64,000 bases of DNA, taken from contig JAFRGL010000025.1 in NCBI GenBank assembly GCA_017433825.1, forward strand, positions 1-64,000, written 5' to 3'. Both the position numbers and the translations under genes were made by a program. Source of the stretch: Eubacterium sp. (GTDB taxonomy: Bacteria; Bacillota; Clostridia; Lachnospirales; Lachnospiraceae). Below the pieces are notes generated by a model. It did no database searches. It saw only the letters and a list, made by a program, of their open reading frames with translations, and was not told where the DNA came from. This document shows, in pieces, positions 26,211-35,731 of this stretch. The stretch's first letter is position 1. Each line of letters opens with the position of its first letter.

Positions 26211-27251
26211 ATGATTAAAGCAGGTATTATCGGCGCGACAGGCTATGCCGGCGCGGAACTGGCGAAACTTTTAAAAGCGCATCCGCAGGTTGATTTGTTA
26301 TGGCTCGGTTCCAGAAGCTATAAAGGGCAGCCTTATTCATCCGTATATATGAATATGAGAAAGATTGCCGACGAAGACTGCAGAAGTGAAGACATGAATG
26401 AACTGGCAAAAGAGGCTGATGTAATATTTACCGCCACGCCCCAGGGCTTCTGTGCTTCCAATATAAATAAGGAAATCCTCGAAAGCGCGAAGGTCATCGA
26501 TTTAAGCGCGGATTTTCGGTTCAAAGATGTAAACGTCTACGAAAAATGGTATGGCAGAACCCATGAGGCGCCGGAATATCTGGAGGAAGCGGTTTACGGC
26601 CTGTGTGAAATCAACCGTGACAAGATTAAAAACGCCAGGCTGATTGCCAACCCAGGCTGCTATACAACCTGCTCGATTCTGTCTCTTTACCCGCTGGTTA
26701 AAGACGGCCTTATTGACCCGGCTACTATTATCATCGACGCGAAATCCGGTACATCCGGCGCGGGTAGAAGTGCGAAAACGGACAACCTGTTCTGCGAAGT
26801 GAATGAGAATATAAAAGCATATTCCCCGGTTGTCCACAGGCATACACCTGAAATAGAAGAGCAGCTTTCCTATGCAGCCGGCTGTGCAGTGATGCTGAAC
26901 TTCACCCCGCATCTGGTGCCGATGAACAGGGGTATCCTCGTGACGGCCTATGCTTCACTTGTTTCCGGTGTGACGGACGCTGATATTGAAGCCTGTTACC
27001 GGAAGTATTATGAAGACGAATACTTTATCCGCCTTCTCGCCCCCGGACAGTGCGCGCAGACAAGATGGGTGGAAGGAAGCAATTATACCGACATCGGATT
27101 CATCACTGATCCCAGGACCGGCAGAATCATTGTAATGTCGGCGCTGGACAACCTGGTTAAAGGCGCCGCCGGTTCTGCAGTTCAGAATATGAACATCCTC
27201 TTCGGATTACCGGAAACCTGCGGACTGGAAACCTTCCCGGCGTTTCCTTAA
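26211..27251 (+). CDS. argC: N-acetyl-gamma-glutamyl-phosphate reductase
   Basis: A 346-residue NADPH-dependent enzyme of the third step of arginine synthesis. The dinucleotide motif GATGYAGAELAKLL is at residues 7-20, and the catalytic Cys lies in ANPGCYTT near residue 149. First gene of argC-argJ-argB-argD. CAGGAG lies upstream of the ATG, and the promoter is described separately. Confidence 0.96.
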   Translation: MIKAGIIGATGYAGAELAKLLKAHPQVDLLWLGSRSYKGQPYSSVYMNMRKIADEDCRSEDMNELAKEADVIFTATPQGFCASNINKEILESAKVIDLSADFRFKDVNVYEKWYGRTHEAPEYLEEAVYGLCEINRDKIKNARLIANPGCYTTCSILSLYPLVKDGLIDPATIIIDAKSGTSGAGRSAKTDNLFCEVNENIKAYSPVVHRHTPEIEEQLSYAAGCAVMLNFTPHLVPMNRGILVTAYASLVSGVTDADIEACYRKYYEDEYFIRLLAPGQCAQTRWVEGSNYTDIGFITDPRTGRIIVMSALDNLVKGAAGSAVQNMNILFGLPETCGLETFPAFP

Positions 27252-27309
27252 AGGTATTTTCTCAGCTTCGTTACATAGCATACAATTCATCAGACAGGAG
27301 ATATGAATA

Positions 27310-28533
27310 ATGAAAAAAACTGACGGCGGCGTGACGCTGCCTTCCGGATTTACTGCTTCGGCTTTTGCGGCAGGTATAAAAAAAGCGGGCCGCAACGATA
27401 TGGCTTTGCTGTATTCGAAAACACCCTGCCATGCGGCGGGTACTTTTACTTCCAATCTGGTAAAGGCCGCACCTGTAATCTGGGACAGGGATCTGATTCA
27501 AGAAGGAAACGACATTAATGCGGTTGTTGTGAATTCCGGCGTGGCAAATGCCTGCACCGGGCAGGAGGGCTGTGGCTACTGTAAGGATACGGCAGAAGCA
27601 GCGGCCGGGCTTCTGGGTGTTTCCTACAAAAACGTACTTGTGGCCTCTACCGGCGTTATCGGACGCCAGCTGCCCATGGACAAGATTACGGAAGGCGTCA
27701 AAAGTCTGGTCCCGCTTCTGGCCGACGGACGCCAGGCGGCAAATGACGCGGCCTGCGCCATTATGACGACGGACACCGTATCAAAGGAAACGGCATATAC
27801 ATTCACGCTTGACGGAAAAGAATGCGCGATTGCAGGCATGAGCAAAGGCTCAGGCATGATTAACCCGAAGATGTGCACCATGCTGGCCTTTATTACCACA
27901 GACGCCGCAATAAGCAGGGAAATGCTGCAGACAGCCCTTTCCGAAGTGGTGGAAGATACCTTCAATATGATTTCCGTGGACGGCGATACTTCCACAAACG
28001 ATACCTGTGTGGTGCTGGCCAATGGTCTGGCAGGCAATACCGAGATTACAGAGAAGAATGAGGATTACGATACTTTTAAGGAAGTCCTGTTTGCCGTATC
28101 GAAGGATCTGGCCATGATGATGGCCGCAGATGGCGAAGGCGCCAGCTGCCTGTTTGAAGTAACAGTAAAAGGCGCAGAGAACGTTAAACAGGCCAAAAAC
28201 CTGGCCATGTCGGTTATCAGTTCAAACCTTACCAAAGCGGCTATTTTCGGCCATGACGCCAACTGGGGCAGGATAATCTGCGCCATGGGCTATTCCGGTG
28301 AAATATTCGACCCGGATAAAGTGGACCTTACCTTTATCAGTGAGGCAGGCAGCCTGCAGATTCTGGAAAACGGTCTGGATACCGGCTACAGTGAGGAACT
28401 TGCCACAAAGATCCTGTCCGAAAAGAAGATAACGGCTTTAATCGACCTGAAGCAGGGCGGCTGCGAGGCCACGGCCTGGGGCTGCGATTTGACTTTCAAA
28501 TATGTATCCATCAACGCGGATTACCGTTCATGA
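27310..28533 (+). CDS. argJ: Bifunctional glutamate N-acetyltransferase/ornithine acetyltransferase
   Basis: A 407-residue Ntn-type enzyme that recycles the acetyl group from acetylornithine to glutamate; it may also use acetyl-CoA. It self-cleaves before a Thr nucleophile, here Thr190 in [11 protein letters not shown]. The residue before it is Cys, where most ArgJ proteins have Ala. GMSKGSGMI and [12 protein letters not shown] are further family blocks. It follows argC by 58 nt with AGGAG before the ATG. Confidence 0.95.
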   Translation: MKKTDGGVTLPSGFTASAFAAGIKKAGRNDMALLYSKTPCHAAGTFTSNLVKAAPVIWDRDLIQEGNDINAVVVNSGVANACTGQEGCGYCKDTAEAAAGLLGVSYKNVLVASTGVIGRQLPMDKITEGVKSLVPLLADGRQAANDAACAIMTTDTVSKETAYTFTLDGKECAIAGMSKGSGMINPKMCTMLAFITTDAAISREMLQTALSEVVEDTFNMISVDGDTSTNDTCVVLANGLAGNTEITEKNEDYDTFKEVLFAVSKDLAMMMAADGEGASCLFEVTVKGAENVKQAKNLAMSVISSNLTKAAIFGHDANWGRIICAMGYSGEIFDPDKVDLTFISEAGSLQILENGLDTGYSEELATKILSEKKITALIDLKQGGCEATAWGCDLTFKYVSINADYRS

Positions 28534-28546
28534 AAAGGGGAAAAGC

Positions 28547-29422
28547 ATGGTCAGTCAGAAGATACTGGACAAGGCGGAAGTGCTGATTGAAGCCCTGCCT
28601 TACATTCAGAAATTCAACAGGAAAATCATTGTGGTCAAATACGGCGGCAGCGCGATGACCGATGATAAGCTGAAGAGAAATGTCATTGAAGACGTGGTTC
28701 TCTTAAAGCTGGTAGGTTTTAAGCCGGTCATCGTACACGGCGGAGGAAAGGAGATAAGCGCCTGGCTTTCCAGAATCGGAAAAACCTCTGAATTCAAAAA
28801 AGGCCTGCGGGTTACCGATGAGGAAACCATGGAGGTGGCTGAAATGGTTCTGAACAAGGTGAACAAGGAACTGGTATCCCTGATTCAGAGCCTCGGTGTA
28901 AAGGCCGTAGGGGTTTCGGGCAAGGATGCGGGTCTGATAAATGTTACGAGGAAAACTGCGGATGGCGAAGACATCGGCTTTGTAGGCGATGTGCAGAATG
29001 TAAACCCGAAGCTTCTGTATGATCTTCTGGAAAAAGACTTCCTGCCGGTTGTCTGTCCGGTAGGCGGAGACGATGATTATCATTCCTATAATGTAAATGC
29101 GGACGAAGCGGCCTCCGCCATTGCGGAAGCGCTGCATGCCGAAAAGCTTGCATTCCTGACGGATATCGAAGGCGTATATTATGACAAGGACGACCCGGAC
29201 TCTCTGATTTCCGTACTGCCTATCTCCGGTGCTGAGAAAATGATAGCCGACGGCCATGCGGGCGGCGGCATGATTCCGAAACTGCAGAACTGCGTGGATG
29301 CCATCCGGGGCAATGTAAACCGGGTGCATATTCTGGACGGCCGGATCCCCCACTGCCTGCTGCTGGAGATTTTTACCAACGAAGGCATCGGTACGGCCAT
29401 TGTAAAAGACGAGGAGGCATGA
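28547..29422 (+). CDS. argB: Acetylglutamate kinase
   Basis: A 291-residue amino-acid kinase that phosphorylates N-acetylglutamate. The ATP site KYGGSAM is near residue 32, VHGGGKEI near 65, and the substrate segment [14 protein letters not shown] near 183. ATG 28547 is chosen: AAAAGGGG lies 6 nt upstream, while the longer frame would overlap argJ. Kinases of this type are often feedback inhibited by arginine; the N-terminal extension (about 24 residues before the fold) fits the arginine-sensitive group. Confidence 0.95.
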   Translation: MVSQKILDKAEVLIEALPYIQKFNRKIIVVKYGGSAMTDDKLKRNVIEDVVLLKLVGFKPVIVHGGGKEISAWLSRIGKTSEFKKGLRVTDEETMEVAEMVLNKVNKELVSLIQSLGVKAVGVSGKDAGLINVTRKTADGEDIGFVGDVQNVNPKLLYDLLEKDFLPVVCPVGGDDDYHSYNVNADEAASAIAEALHAEKLAFLTDIEGVYYDKDDPDSLISVLPISGAEKMIADGHAGGGMIPKLQNCVDAIRGNVNRVHILDGRIPHCLLLEIFTNEGIGTAIVKDEEA

Positions 29423-29423
29423 T

Positions 29424-30617
29424 ATGGAAACAAATACCATGATTCAGAAAACGGAAGATTACGTCCTGCATACATATAACCGGTATCAGATTGTCTTCGA
29501 AAAGGGCGAAGGCGTTTATCTGTATGACAGCGAAGGTAAGAAATACCTGGATTTTGCGGCAGGTATCGGCGTGAATTCATTAGGCTACGGCAATCCGAAA
29601 TACAAACAAGCCTTGAAAGACCAGATTGACAGCCTGACACATATCTCCAACCTGTTTTATAATGAACCCTTAAGCTGCGCTGCGGAAAAGCTGGTAAAGG
29701 CCACGGGCCTGTCAAAAGCCTTTTTCACCAACAGCGGTACGGAAGCTATCGAAGGCGCCCTGAAGGCTGCCAAGAAGTATGCCTATACGAAAGGCCGTCC
29801 GGAAGCCAATACGATTATCGCCATGGAGCATTCTTTCCACGGACGTTCGGTAGGCGCCCTGTCCGTTACAGGCAATGAGCCTTACAGGAAGCCCTTTATT
29901 CCCCTTATGCCCGGTGCGAAGTTTGCGGAATTCAATAATTTCGAATCCGTAAAGGCGCTGGCAGATGAAAACACCTGCGCCATTATCCTGGAAACCCTGC
30001 AGGGAGAAGGCGGCATCTATCCTGCGGACGAGGCCTTTATAAAAGACGTAAGGGCGCTCTGCGATGAAAAAGATATCGTGCTAATCATTGATGAAGTTCA
30101 GTGCGGAATGGGCCGTACCGGCTGGTTTTTTGCCTACCAGAAATATGGCATAAAGCCGGATATTGTTACCTGCGCAAAAGCCCTGGGCTGCGGTGTGCCG
30201 GTAGGCGCATTTGTCTTAAATGAAAAGATGGCGTCTTCCACGCTTGTGGCCGGCGACCATGGCAGTACCTACGGCGGAAATCCCCTGGTCTGCCGGGCAG
30301 TAAGTACCGTATTCGATCTTTATGAAGAAGAGAATGTTATTGAAAACGTGAAGACCCTGACCCCTGTTCTGGAGGCTGCCCTTGACAGCCTTGTGGATAA
30401 ATATGATATCGTAAAAGGCAGGAGGGGCATGGGATTTATGCAGGGCCTTATCATAGATCCTTCGGTTAAGGTAAATGATATTATCCTGAAGGCGCTGGAG
30501 GAAGGTCTCATCGTTATCAGCGCTGAAGGCAATGTCCTTCGCTTCCTTCCGCCGCTGATTATTTCGAAAGAAAATATTGAAGAAATGTTAATAAAACTTT
30601 CGAAAGCTCTTGCATAA
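29424..30617 (+). CDS. argD: Acetylornithine aminotransferase
   Basis: A 397-residue class-III PLP enzyme. Markers are NSGTEAIEGALK (near residue 100), the PLP-facing IIDEVQCGMGRTG (near 220) and the Schiff-base Lys in TCAKALGCGVP (near 250). It starts one base after the argB stop, so the two are translationally coupled. The comEA promoter lies in its last codons. Confidence 0.95.
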   Translation: METNTMIQKTEDYVLHTYNRYQIVFEKGEGVYLYDSEGKKYLDFAAGIGVNSLGYGNPKYKQALKDQIDSLTHISNLFYNEPLSCAAEKLVKATGLSKAFFTNSGTEAIEGALKAAKKYAYTKGRPEANTIIAMEHSFHGRSVGALSVTGNEPYRKPFIPLMPGAKFAEFNNFESVKALADENTCAIILETLQGEGGIYPADEAFIKDVRALCDEKDIVLIIDEVQCGMGRTGWFFAYQKYGIKPDIVTCAKALGCGVPVGAFVLNEKMASSTLVAGDHGSTYGGNPLVCRAVSTVFDLYEEENVIENVKTLTPVLEAALDSLVDKYDIVKGRRGMGFMQGLIIDPSVKVNDIILKALEEGLIVISAEGNVLRFLPPLIISKENIEEMLIKLSKALA

Positions 30618-30638
30618 AAAAGTACTTTTCGTTACAAT
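30610..30638 (+). promoter_or_regulatory. comEA promoter
   Basis: TTGCAT at 30610-30615 and TACAAT at 30633-30638 are 17 bp apart, overlapping the end of argD. Confidence 0.75.
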
Positions 30639-30661
30639 AGAAACCGGTGAGTGGGTCAAGG

Positions 30662-30683
30662 CTCCTTTTGTATTCAAAAGGAG
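30662..30683 (+). promoter_or_regulatory. Hairpin sequestering the comEA ribosome binding site
   Basis: CTCCTTTTG and CAAAAGGAG are a perfect 9-bp stem with a TATT loop. The right arm contains the AAAGGAGG ribosome site of comEA (ATG at 30692). If formed, it blocks translation until opened. Confidence 0.7.
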
Positions 30684-30691
30684 GGATTCAC

Positions 30692-31225
30692 ATGAAAAAT
30701 ATTACTATTATGTTAATCATTTGTGCAGCCCTTTTGTCGGGCTGCACAAATGATGCTTCCGCCGTATATTCCATCGAAGAGAAGTCCGGATACGGAACGG
30801 TAACAGATAGTGATAACGGGCAGTCCGAAGAACTGTATTACGTCTATGTCTGCGGTGCGGTGAGGAATCCCGGTGTATACGCGCTGCCGCCCGGAAGCCG
30901 TGTGTGCGACGCGCTGGACGCGGCCGGAGGGATGGATACGGGAGCAGATGAAACAAGCCTCAACCAGGCTTCCCTCGTCAAAGACGGCATGCAGGTACGG
31001 GTTTATTACATGCAGGACCTAGTATCCGGCGGGGGCAAGGTAAACATCAACCTGGCGGACCGGGATACACTGATGACGCTTCCGGGCATCGGACAGGCAA
31101 AGGCAGACGCAATTATTGCCTATCGGGAAGAGAACGGGGCGTTCAGGGAGCCGGAAGACCTCCTGCAGGTGGACGGGATTGCCGAAAAGCTGTTTTCACG
31201 GATTTCTGATTTAATAGAAGTTTAA
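30692..31225 (+). CDS. comEA: ComEA-like DNA-binding lipoprotein (SLBB plus helix-hairpin-helix)
   Basis: A 177-residue late competence protein that binds incoming DNA outside the membrane. It has a lipoprotein-type start (lipobox LLSGC at about residues 13-17) instead of the simple anchor of Bacillus ComEA. The SLBB domain is seen in VYVCGAVRNPGVYALPPGSR (from about 49), and the C-terminal double HhH in VNINLADRDTLMTLPGIGQAKA. ATG 30692 is chosen for the signal sequence and GGAGG; it replaces a longer frame from 30647. comEC lies 2.2 kb downstream beyond a two-component system. Two hairpins affect its 5' end. Confidence 0.88.
   Translation: MKNITIMLIICAALLSGCTNDASAVYSIEEKSGYGTVTDSDNGQSEELYYVYVCGAVRNPGVYALPPGSRVCDALDAAGGMDTGADETSLNQASLVKDGMQVRVYYMQDLVSGGGKVNINLADRDTLMTLPGIGQAKADAIIAYREENGAFREPEDLLQVDGIAEKLFSRISDLIEV
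30716..30754 (+). repeat. Perfect 16-bp inverted repeat inside the comEA signal-peptide codons
   Basis: ATCATTTGTGCAGCCC (30716-30731) and GGGCTGCACAAATGAT (30739-30754) are exact inverted copies around the 7-nt loop TTTTGTC. No T-run follows. Such a stem directly after the start codon should slow ribosomes or be a processing site. Confidence 0.85.
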
Positions 31226-31240
31226 TGTAAGGAGATTTAT

Positions 31241-31930
31241 ATGGCAGGCAGAATTCTTGTTGTGGACGACGAAAAGCATATCGTGAAAGGTATCCGTTTC
31301 TCCCTGGAACAGGACGACATGGAAGTGGACTGTGCATATGACGGGGAAGAAGGACTTGCCAAAGCGAAGGAGAATGAATATGACGTTATTCTTCTCGATT
31401 TAATGCTTCCGAAACTTGACGGGTTCTCAGTCTGCCAGCAGATCCGGGAATTTTCCGATGTGCCGATTATTATGCTTACCGCAAAAGGAGAGGACATGGA
31501 CAAGATCCTCGGCCTCGAATACGGCGCAGATGACTATGTAACCAAACCCTTCAACATTCTCGAAGTCAAGGCCAGAATCAAGGCGATTATCCGCCGTTCA
31601 TCCAGACCGAGGCAGGCCAAAAAGGCTGAGTCCCAGGTGACTACCGGAAACCTTACGCTTGATTCCGAGAGCCGCAGGGTTTTCATATCCGGTAAAGAAA
31701 TCAATCTCACAGCCAGGGAATTCGATGTCCTTGAGCTGCTTGCCTTCCATCCCAACAAGGTTTATTCCAGAGAACAGCTCCTTAAGCTCGTGTGGGGCAA
31801 CGATTACCCCGGCGACGAGCGTACTGTGGATGTGCACATCAGACGTCTGCGGGAAAAGATCGAAACCAGGCCTTCCGAGCCTGAATACGTTCATACTAAG
31901 TGGGGAGTTGGTTATTATTTCCAGGCCTGA
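31241..31930 (+). CDS. OmpR/PhoB-family response regulator
   Basis: A 229-residue regulator. The receiver domain has acidic residues Asp9-Asp10, phosphoacceptor Asp53 (LLDLMLP) and Lys in YVTKPF near residue 104. The C-terminal winged helix (from about 135) includes LTAREFDVLELLAFHPNKVYSREQLL and DVHIRRLREKIE. It follows comEA by 15 nt and overlaps the sensor kinase frame, so the pair is one unit. The overall pattern is close to the WalR/PhoP group; the signal is unknown. Confidence 0.92.
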   Translation: MAGRILVVDDEKHIVKGIRFSLEQDDMEVDCAYDGEEGLAKAKENEYDVILLDLMLPKLDGFSVCQQIREFSDVPIIMLTAKGEDMDKILGLEYGADDYVTKPFNILEVKARIKAIIRRSSRPRQAKKAESQVTTGNLTLDSESRRVFISGKEINLTAREFDVLELLAFHPNKVYSREQLLKLVWGNDYPGDERTVDVHIRRLREKIETRPSEPEYVHTKWGVGYYFQA

Positions 31931-33356
31931 TAAAACTGTAAAATACACATTTTTCAAAACGCTTCGTTTCCGGCTGATGGTGATAATGGTGCTCATGGGC
32001 ATCATTCCCACCATCATTATTTCCTGCGTGCTCGTTTCCAGCTATGAAAAACGGGCGGTCATGAACCGGAGTGAAGCCATCGCGTCCTGCGGCAGGATCA
32101 TCGGTACAAAAATAGCCGAATCCGGCTATCTGAAAGGAGAGTCTGACGAAAGCTTTGACACGGAAATACACGCCGTGACTGATATTTACGGCGGAAGGGT
32201 CCGTATCCTCAATGATGCCCGCTGCGTCGTTAAAGACACCTACAACATTGAAACCGGACAGATTCTTTTTACCGAAGAGGTGGAAGACTGCTTCAAAGGT
32301 ATCGAAGACAAAGTTTATACACGAAGTGAAAGCAGGGTAAGCATTTATCTGCCCGTTTTCGGGCCGGGAACAAAGGAAGTTACCGGCTGTGTTCTTGTGT
32401 CCTGTTCCACCCTTGATATTCAGCAGAGCCGGGCCATCCTTGCCAGACAGTCGGCGATTATCACAGCACTGTTTGCCGTGGTTATCCTGATTGTCGGTTT
32501 TATGCTGTCCGGTATCCTTGTACAGCCCTTCAAAAAGCTGACCAACGCCATTAATTCCGTATCGCCAGGCTTTTCCGAAGAGCCTGTTTATGCACCGGAA
32601 TATGTGGAATCCGATCAGATTGCGGTTGCTTTCAATCATATGGTTTCACAGGTAAAAACCATGGATGATTCCCGGGAAGAGTTCGTCTCAAATGTATCTC
32701 ACGAACTGAAAACCCCCCTTGCTTCCATGAAGGTGCTGGCAGATTCCCTGAACAGCAATCCGGATGCCACTCTGGAAATGTACAAGGAATTCATGGTTGA
32801 TATCTCCGAGGAAATAGACCGGGAGAACATCATCATCGGCGACCTGATGGAATTAATCAAAACTGACGGTGACAGCAACGACCTGAAGATCGAAAGCTGC
32901 GATATCAGGGCCCTGCTGGAGCTTGTGGTGAAAAGACTGCAGCCCATCGCCGATGAGGCAGGCATTACCCTTTACCTTGAATGCTTCCGCCCGGTAACAG
33001 CTGAAGTGGATTCCACGAAATTCATCCTCATAATTTCCAATCTGGTGGAAAATGCCATCAAATACGGAAGGGCGGAGGACGGCTGGGTCCGCATATCCTT
33101 AAATGCAGATAAGAGCTTCTTCTATATTTCCGTCGCTGACAACGGCATCGGCATGTCCGAAGATGTGAAAGCACATATCTTTGAACGGTTCTACAGAGGC
33201 GACAAGAGCCATTCAAAGGATATTAAAGGCACCGGCCTGGGCCTTGCTCTTGCAAGAGCCGGCATCAGTGCCCATAAAGGCGCGGTATCGGTGGAAAGCA
33301 AGCCGGAAGAAGGAACCACCTTCTCCGTACGGTTCCCCCTGGTATACGTTGCCTGA
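31908..33356 (+). CDS. Membrane sensor histidine kinase
   Basis: A kinase of about 482 residues. Two membrane spans flank an extracellular sensor domain of about 150 residues; a HAMP region follows (VQPFKKLTNAI), then the dimerisation helix with the phosphoacceptor His (NVSHELKTPLASMK), and the ATPase domain with N-box (NLVENAIKYG), G1 (VADNGIGM) and G2 (GTGLGLA). The start is uncertain. TTG 31908, preceded by GGGGAG, overlaps the regulator gene by 23 nt. ATG 31977 has no ribosome site and would cut into the first membrane span. Confidence 0.88.
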   Translation: MVIISRPDKTVKYTFFKTLRFRLMVIMVLMGIIPTIIISCVLVSSYEKRAVMNRSEAIASCGRIIGTKIAESGYLKGESDESFDTEIHAVTDIYGGRVRILNDARCVVKDTYNIETGQILFTEEVEDCFKGIEDKVYTRSESRVSIYLPVFGPGTKEVTGCVLVSCSTLDIQQSRAILARQSAIITALFAVVILIVGFMLSGILVQPFKKLTNAINSVSPGFSEEPVYAPEYVESDQIAVAFNHMVSQVKTMDDSREEFVSNVSHELKTPLASMKVLADSLNSNPDATLEMYKEFMVDISEEIDRENIIIGDLMELIKTDGDSNDLKIESCDIRALLELVVKRLQPIADEAGITLYLECFRPVTAEVDSTKFILIISNLVENAIKYGRAEDGWVRISLNADKSFFYISVADNGIGMSEDVKAHIFERFYRGDKSHSKDIKGTGLGLALARAGISAHKGAVSVESKPEEGTTFSVRFPLVYVA

Positions 33357-33413
33357 CGATTCTTTCCCTTTTCATTTTACGATTCCTTTTTTTCTTAACC
33401 GAAAGGCTTTTTC

Positions 33414-35651
33414 ATGAGGCACAGACCCCTGTGCCTTGTTTTTCTTGTCCTGATTTTCCTTATTATTCTTTTTAAAATAATGGAAATACCTTTTCCGGGA
33501 ACGCCTGTTTTCCCGGAGACGATCTGCAGGAAACTGCAGGGCGAAGGCATGCGGATGACGGCGGAAGGGACGATCAGGAAGAAAAAACAGGGCACCGATT
33601 CTCTTCAAATCTTTCTGGATGACGTAAGACTGACGGGTGGTTATACGTCTTTCCTACACGGACAGCTTCTTGTCTACTGTTCCGGAGATTATGAAACAAT
33701 TCCCTGCGGGGCGCGGATTTCCTGCACGGGAAAGGTTTTTTCCTTTCAGGAGGAGGTGAATCCCGGTACATTTAATGCAGCGGCCTATTATCATTCCTTC
33801 GGCTGCTTCCTGTATATGGATGCAGACCGCGTGGAAATGACAGCGGAACCGGATTCTGGGTTTTTCGAAAACCTGTACAGGCTGAAGCAGAAGATGAAGG
33901 CTGTCCTCTATTCCGTAACCGACGCTGAAACGGCGGGGGTACTGGCCGGCCAGCTCCTGTCGGAAAAAAGCGGGGACACGGAAGAAATCAGGGAGAACTT
34001 TTCCGCTCTTTCCCTTTCCCATATCCTTACCGGTTACGGATTCCATATCATGCTTTCCGGGCGGCTTCTGTATGCTCTGGCCCTGCGGCTTAAGCTCGGC
34101 CGTTACGGTGCGTTTATCTTTTCGGCAGTTCTTTTATGGCTGTATTACCTGTTCCTGGGGGATACACCTGCGGTATTCCGCGCGTGCGTCATGTTCACCT
34201 GCATTGCGGCTGCCAGAACGTTCATCCGTTCCTATGATGCTGCCGGCGCCATGTCCCTGGCAGGCATTATTATCCTCCTGAAGAATCCGGAATGTCTGTT
34301 TTACCAGGGCTTTCTGTATTCCTTTTCTGCAGCCTTCGGCATGGCCGTCATTCATCCGGTGCTGCTGAAGATGCACGGCATGCTTAAAAGCGGCCGCAGG
34401 CACACGGGCAGGAGAAGACTTCAGGAATCATTCCTTTCCAGGCTGTTTCTCTGGTCAGCGGTCAATATGGCCGTGCTGCCCGTTTCCCTTTATTTTTCTT
34501 TTGATTTTCCTGTGACAGGCTTTCTCGCGAATCTGCTTTTCATTTCACTTGCCGGTCCTTCCTTTCTTCTTTCGTCCCTCGGGCTGGCGGCAGGATTCTT
34601 TTCATTTTCCTTATCAGGTGCTTTCCTTTTCCTTCCCGTTTTGCTGATCAGGCTGGAAAACTTTCTGGGAAACACGGCGAAATCGATTTCCTGGACTGTA
34701 ATAAATACAGGCAGGCCTTCTTTTCCGGCCATTCTTTTATATACGTCCGGCGTGTGTTTTGTACTTTTGCTGTGGAATTCGGACAGAATAAGACGCGTCA
34801 GGAAGAAACTGAAATACGGACTGCTTTTGCTGGCGGTTTCCGTCTTTTTCCTCACATTCCGTCTGCCGGAACCCTTTTACATTGCAATGCTTGACGTGGG
34901 GCAGGGAGCATGTACGGTTATTAATATTCCGGATGCCGGTGTGTATATCTTTGATGCCGGAAGCAGTTCGGTCCCGGATGCGGGAAGGCGGAGGATCGTA
35001 TCTTATCTGAAATGCATGGCCGTACATGAAGTAGATGCGATCCTGGCAAGCCATGCGGATATTGACCATATAAACGGCATCGCCGATATTCTGGAAAGCG
35101 GCATATCCGTGAATAATCTTTGTGTCCCCGGGATTATTGCAGGAGACAGCCGGATACGGATGCTGACAAATCTGGCTGAACAGAAAGGTACAGCTGTGAA
35201 ATACCTGTCAGCGGGAGACCGTATTTCCGGAGAAGATTTTACCTTTGAAATACTGAATCCCTCCCGGGAAACCGGCAGCCGTACCGACAATGAAAATTCT
35301 ATGGTGGTTTCTCTGGATTACAGGGGATTTACTGCGCTTCTGACTGCGGATATGGAAAACCGTTCGGAGCGTGAGATAATTGAGTCCGGCAGAAGCTGGT
35401 TTTTCCTTGAAGTACCGCACCACGGTTCAAGGAACTCCACATCGGAAGAGTTCCTTGCTTCCGTGAAGCCGGCAGTGGCGTTCATTTCAGCGGGACGGAA
35501 CAGTATATACGGCCATCCGGACCGTGAAACGCTGGAAAGGCTGGATGAGGAGGGCGTAAAGTGGTTTGTTACGAACAGGAGCGGCATGCTGGAGATAATC
35601 GTGCGGGATTCCGGAAAAATTCTGATAAAAACTGCATTGAAAACGGAATAA
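33414..35651 (+). CDS. comEC: ComEC/Rec2-family DNA uptake channel
   Basis: A 745-residue membrane protein of the ComEC family, the channel for single-stranded DNA in transformation. The order is an N-terminal span, a DUF4131-type OB-like domain (residues 50-150), a multi-pass competence domain (GYGFHIMLSGRLLYA and later spans) and a C-terminal metallo-beta-lactamase-like domain (MLDVGQGACTVI, HADIDHINGIADIL, EVPHHGSRNS). The HxDxDH motif is intact. A weak GAAAGG precedes the ATG. It lies 57 nt after the kinase. comEB is absent between comEA and comEC. Confidence 0.9.
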   Translation: MRHRPLCLVFLVLIFLIILFKIMEIPFPGTPVFPETICRKLQGEGMRMTAEGTIRKKKQGTDSLQIFLDDVRLTGGYTSFLHGQLLVYCSGDYETIPCGARISCTGKVFSFQEEVNPGTFNAAAYYHSFGCFLYMDADRVEMTAEPDSGFFENLYRLKQKMKAVLYSVTDAETAGVLAGQLLSEKSGDTEEIRENFSALSLSHILTGYGFHIMLSGRLLYALALRLKLGRYGAFIFSAVLLWLYYLFLGDTPAVFRACVMFTCIAAARTFIRSYDAAGAMSLAGIIILLKNPECLFYQGFLYSFSAAFGMAVIHPVLLKMHGMLKSGRRHTGRRRLQESFLSRLFLWSAVNMAVLPVSLYFSFDFPVTGFLANLLFISLAGPSFLLSSLGLAAGFFSFSLSGAFLFLPVLLIRLENFLGNTAKSISWTVINTGRPSFPAILLYTSGVCFVLLLWNSDRIRRVRKKLKYGLLLLAVSVFFLTFRLPEPFYIAMLDVGQGACTVINIPDAGVYIFDAGSSSVPDAGRRRIVSYLKCMAVHEVDAILASHADIDHINGIADILESGISVNNLCVPGIIAGDSRIRMLTNLAEQKGTAVKYLSAGDRISGEDFTFEILNPSRETGSRTDNENSMVVSLDYRGFTALLTADMENRSEREIIESGRSWFFLEVPHHGSRNSTSEEFLASVKPAVAFISAGRNSIYGHPDRETLERLDEEGVKWFVTNRSGMLEIIVRDSGKILIKTALKTE

Positions 35652-35731
35652 AACAAGTGCAGGAGCAGATAGTTTATGGTAAACTGTGTATAAAAGAACC
35701 AAAGAAGCAAATGCAGCAGTAAGGAGAAGAA

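Noticed and set aside
35652-35731. TATAAA at 35689 as a promoter for the phosphatase gene.
   Set aside because: No acceptable -35 at 16-18 bp, and the extended -10 spacing is wrong.
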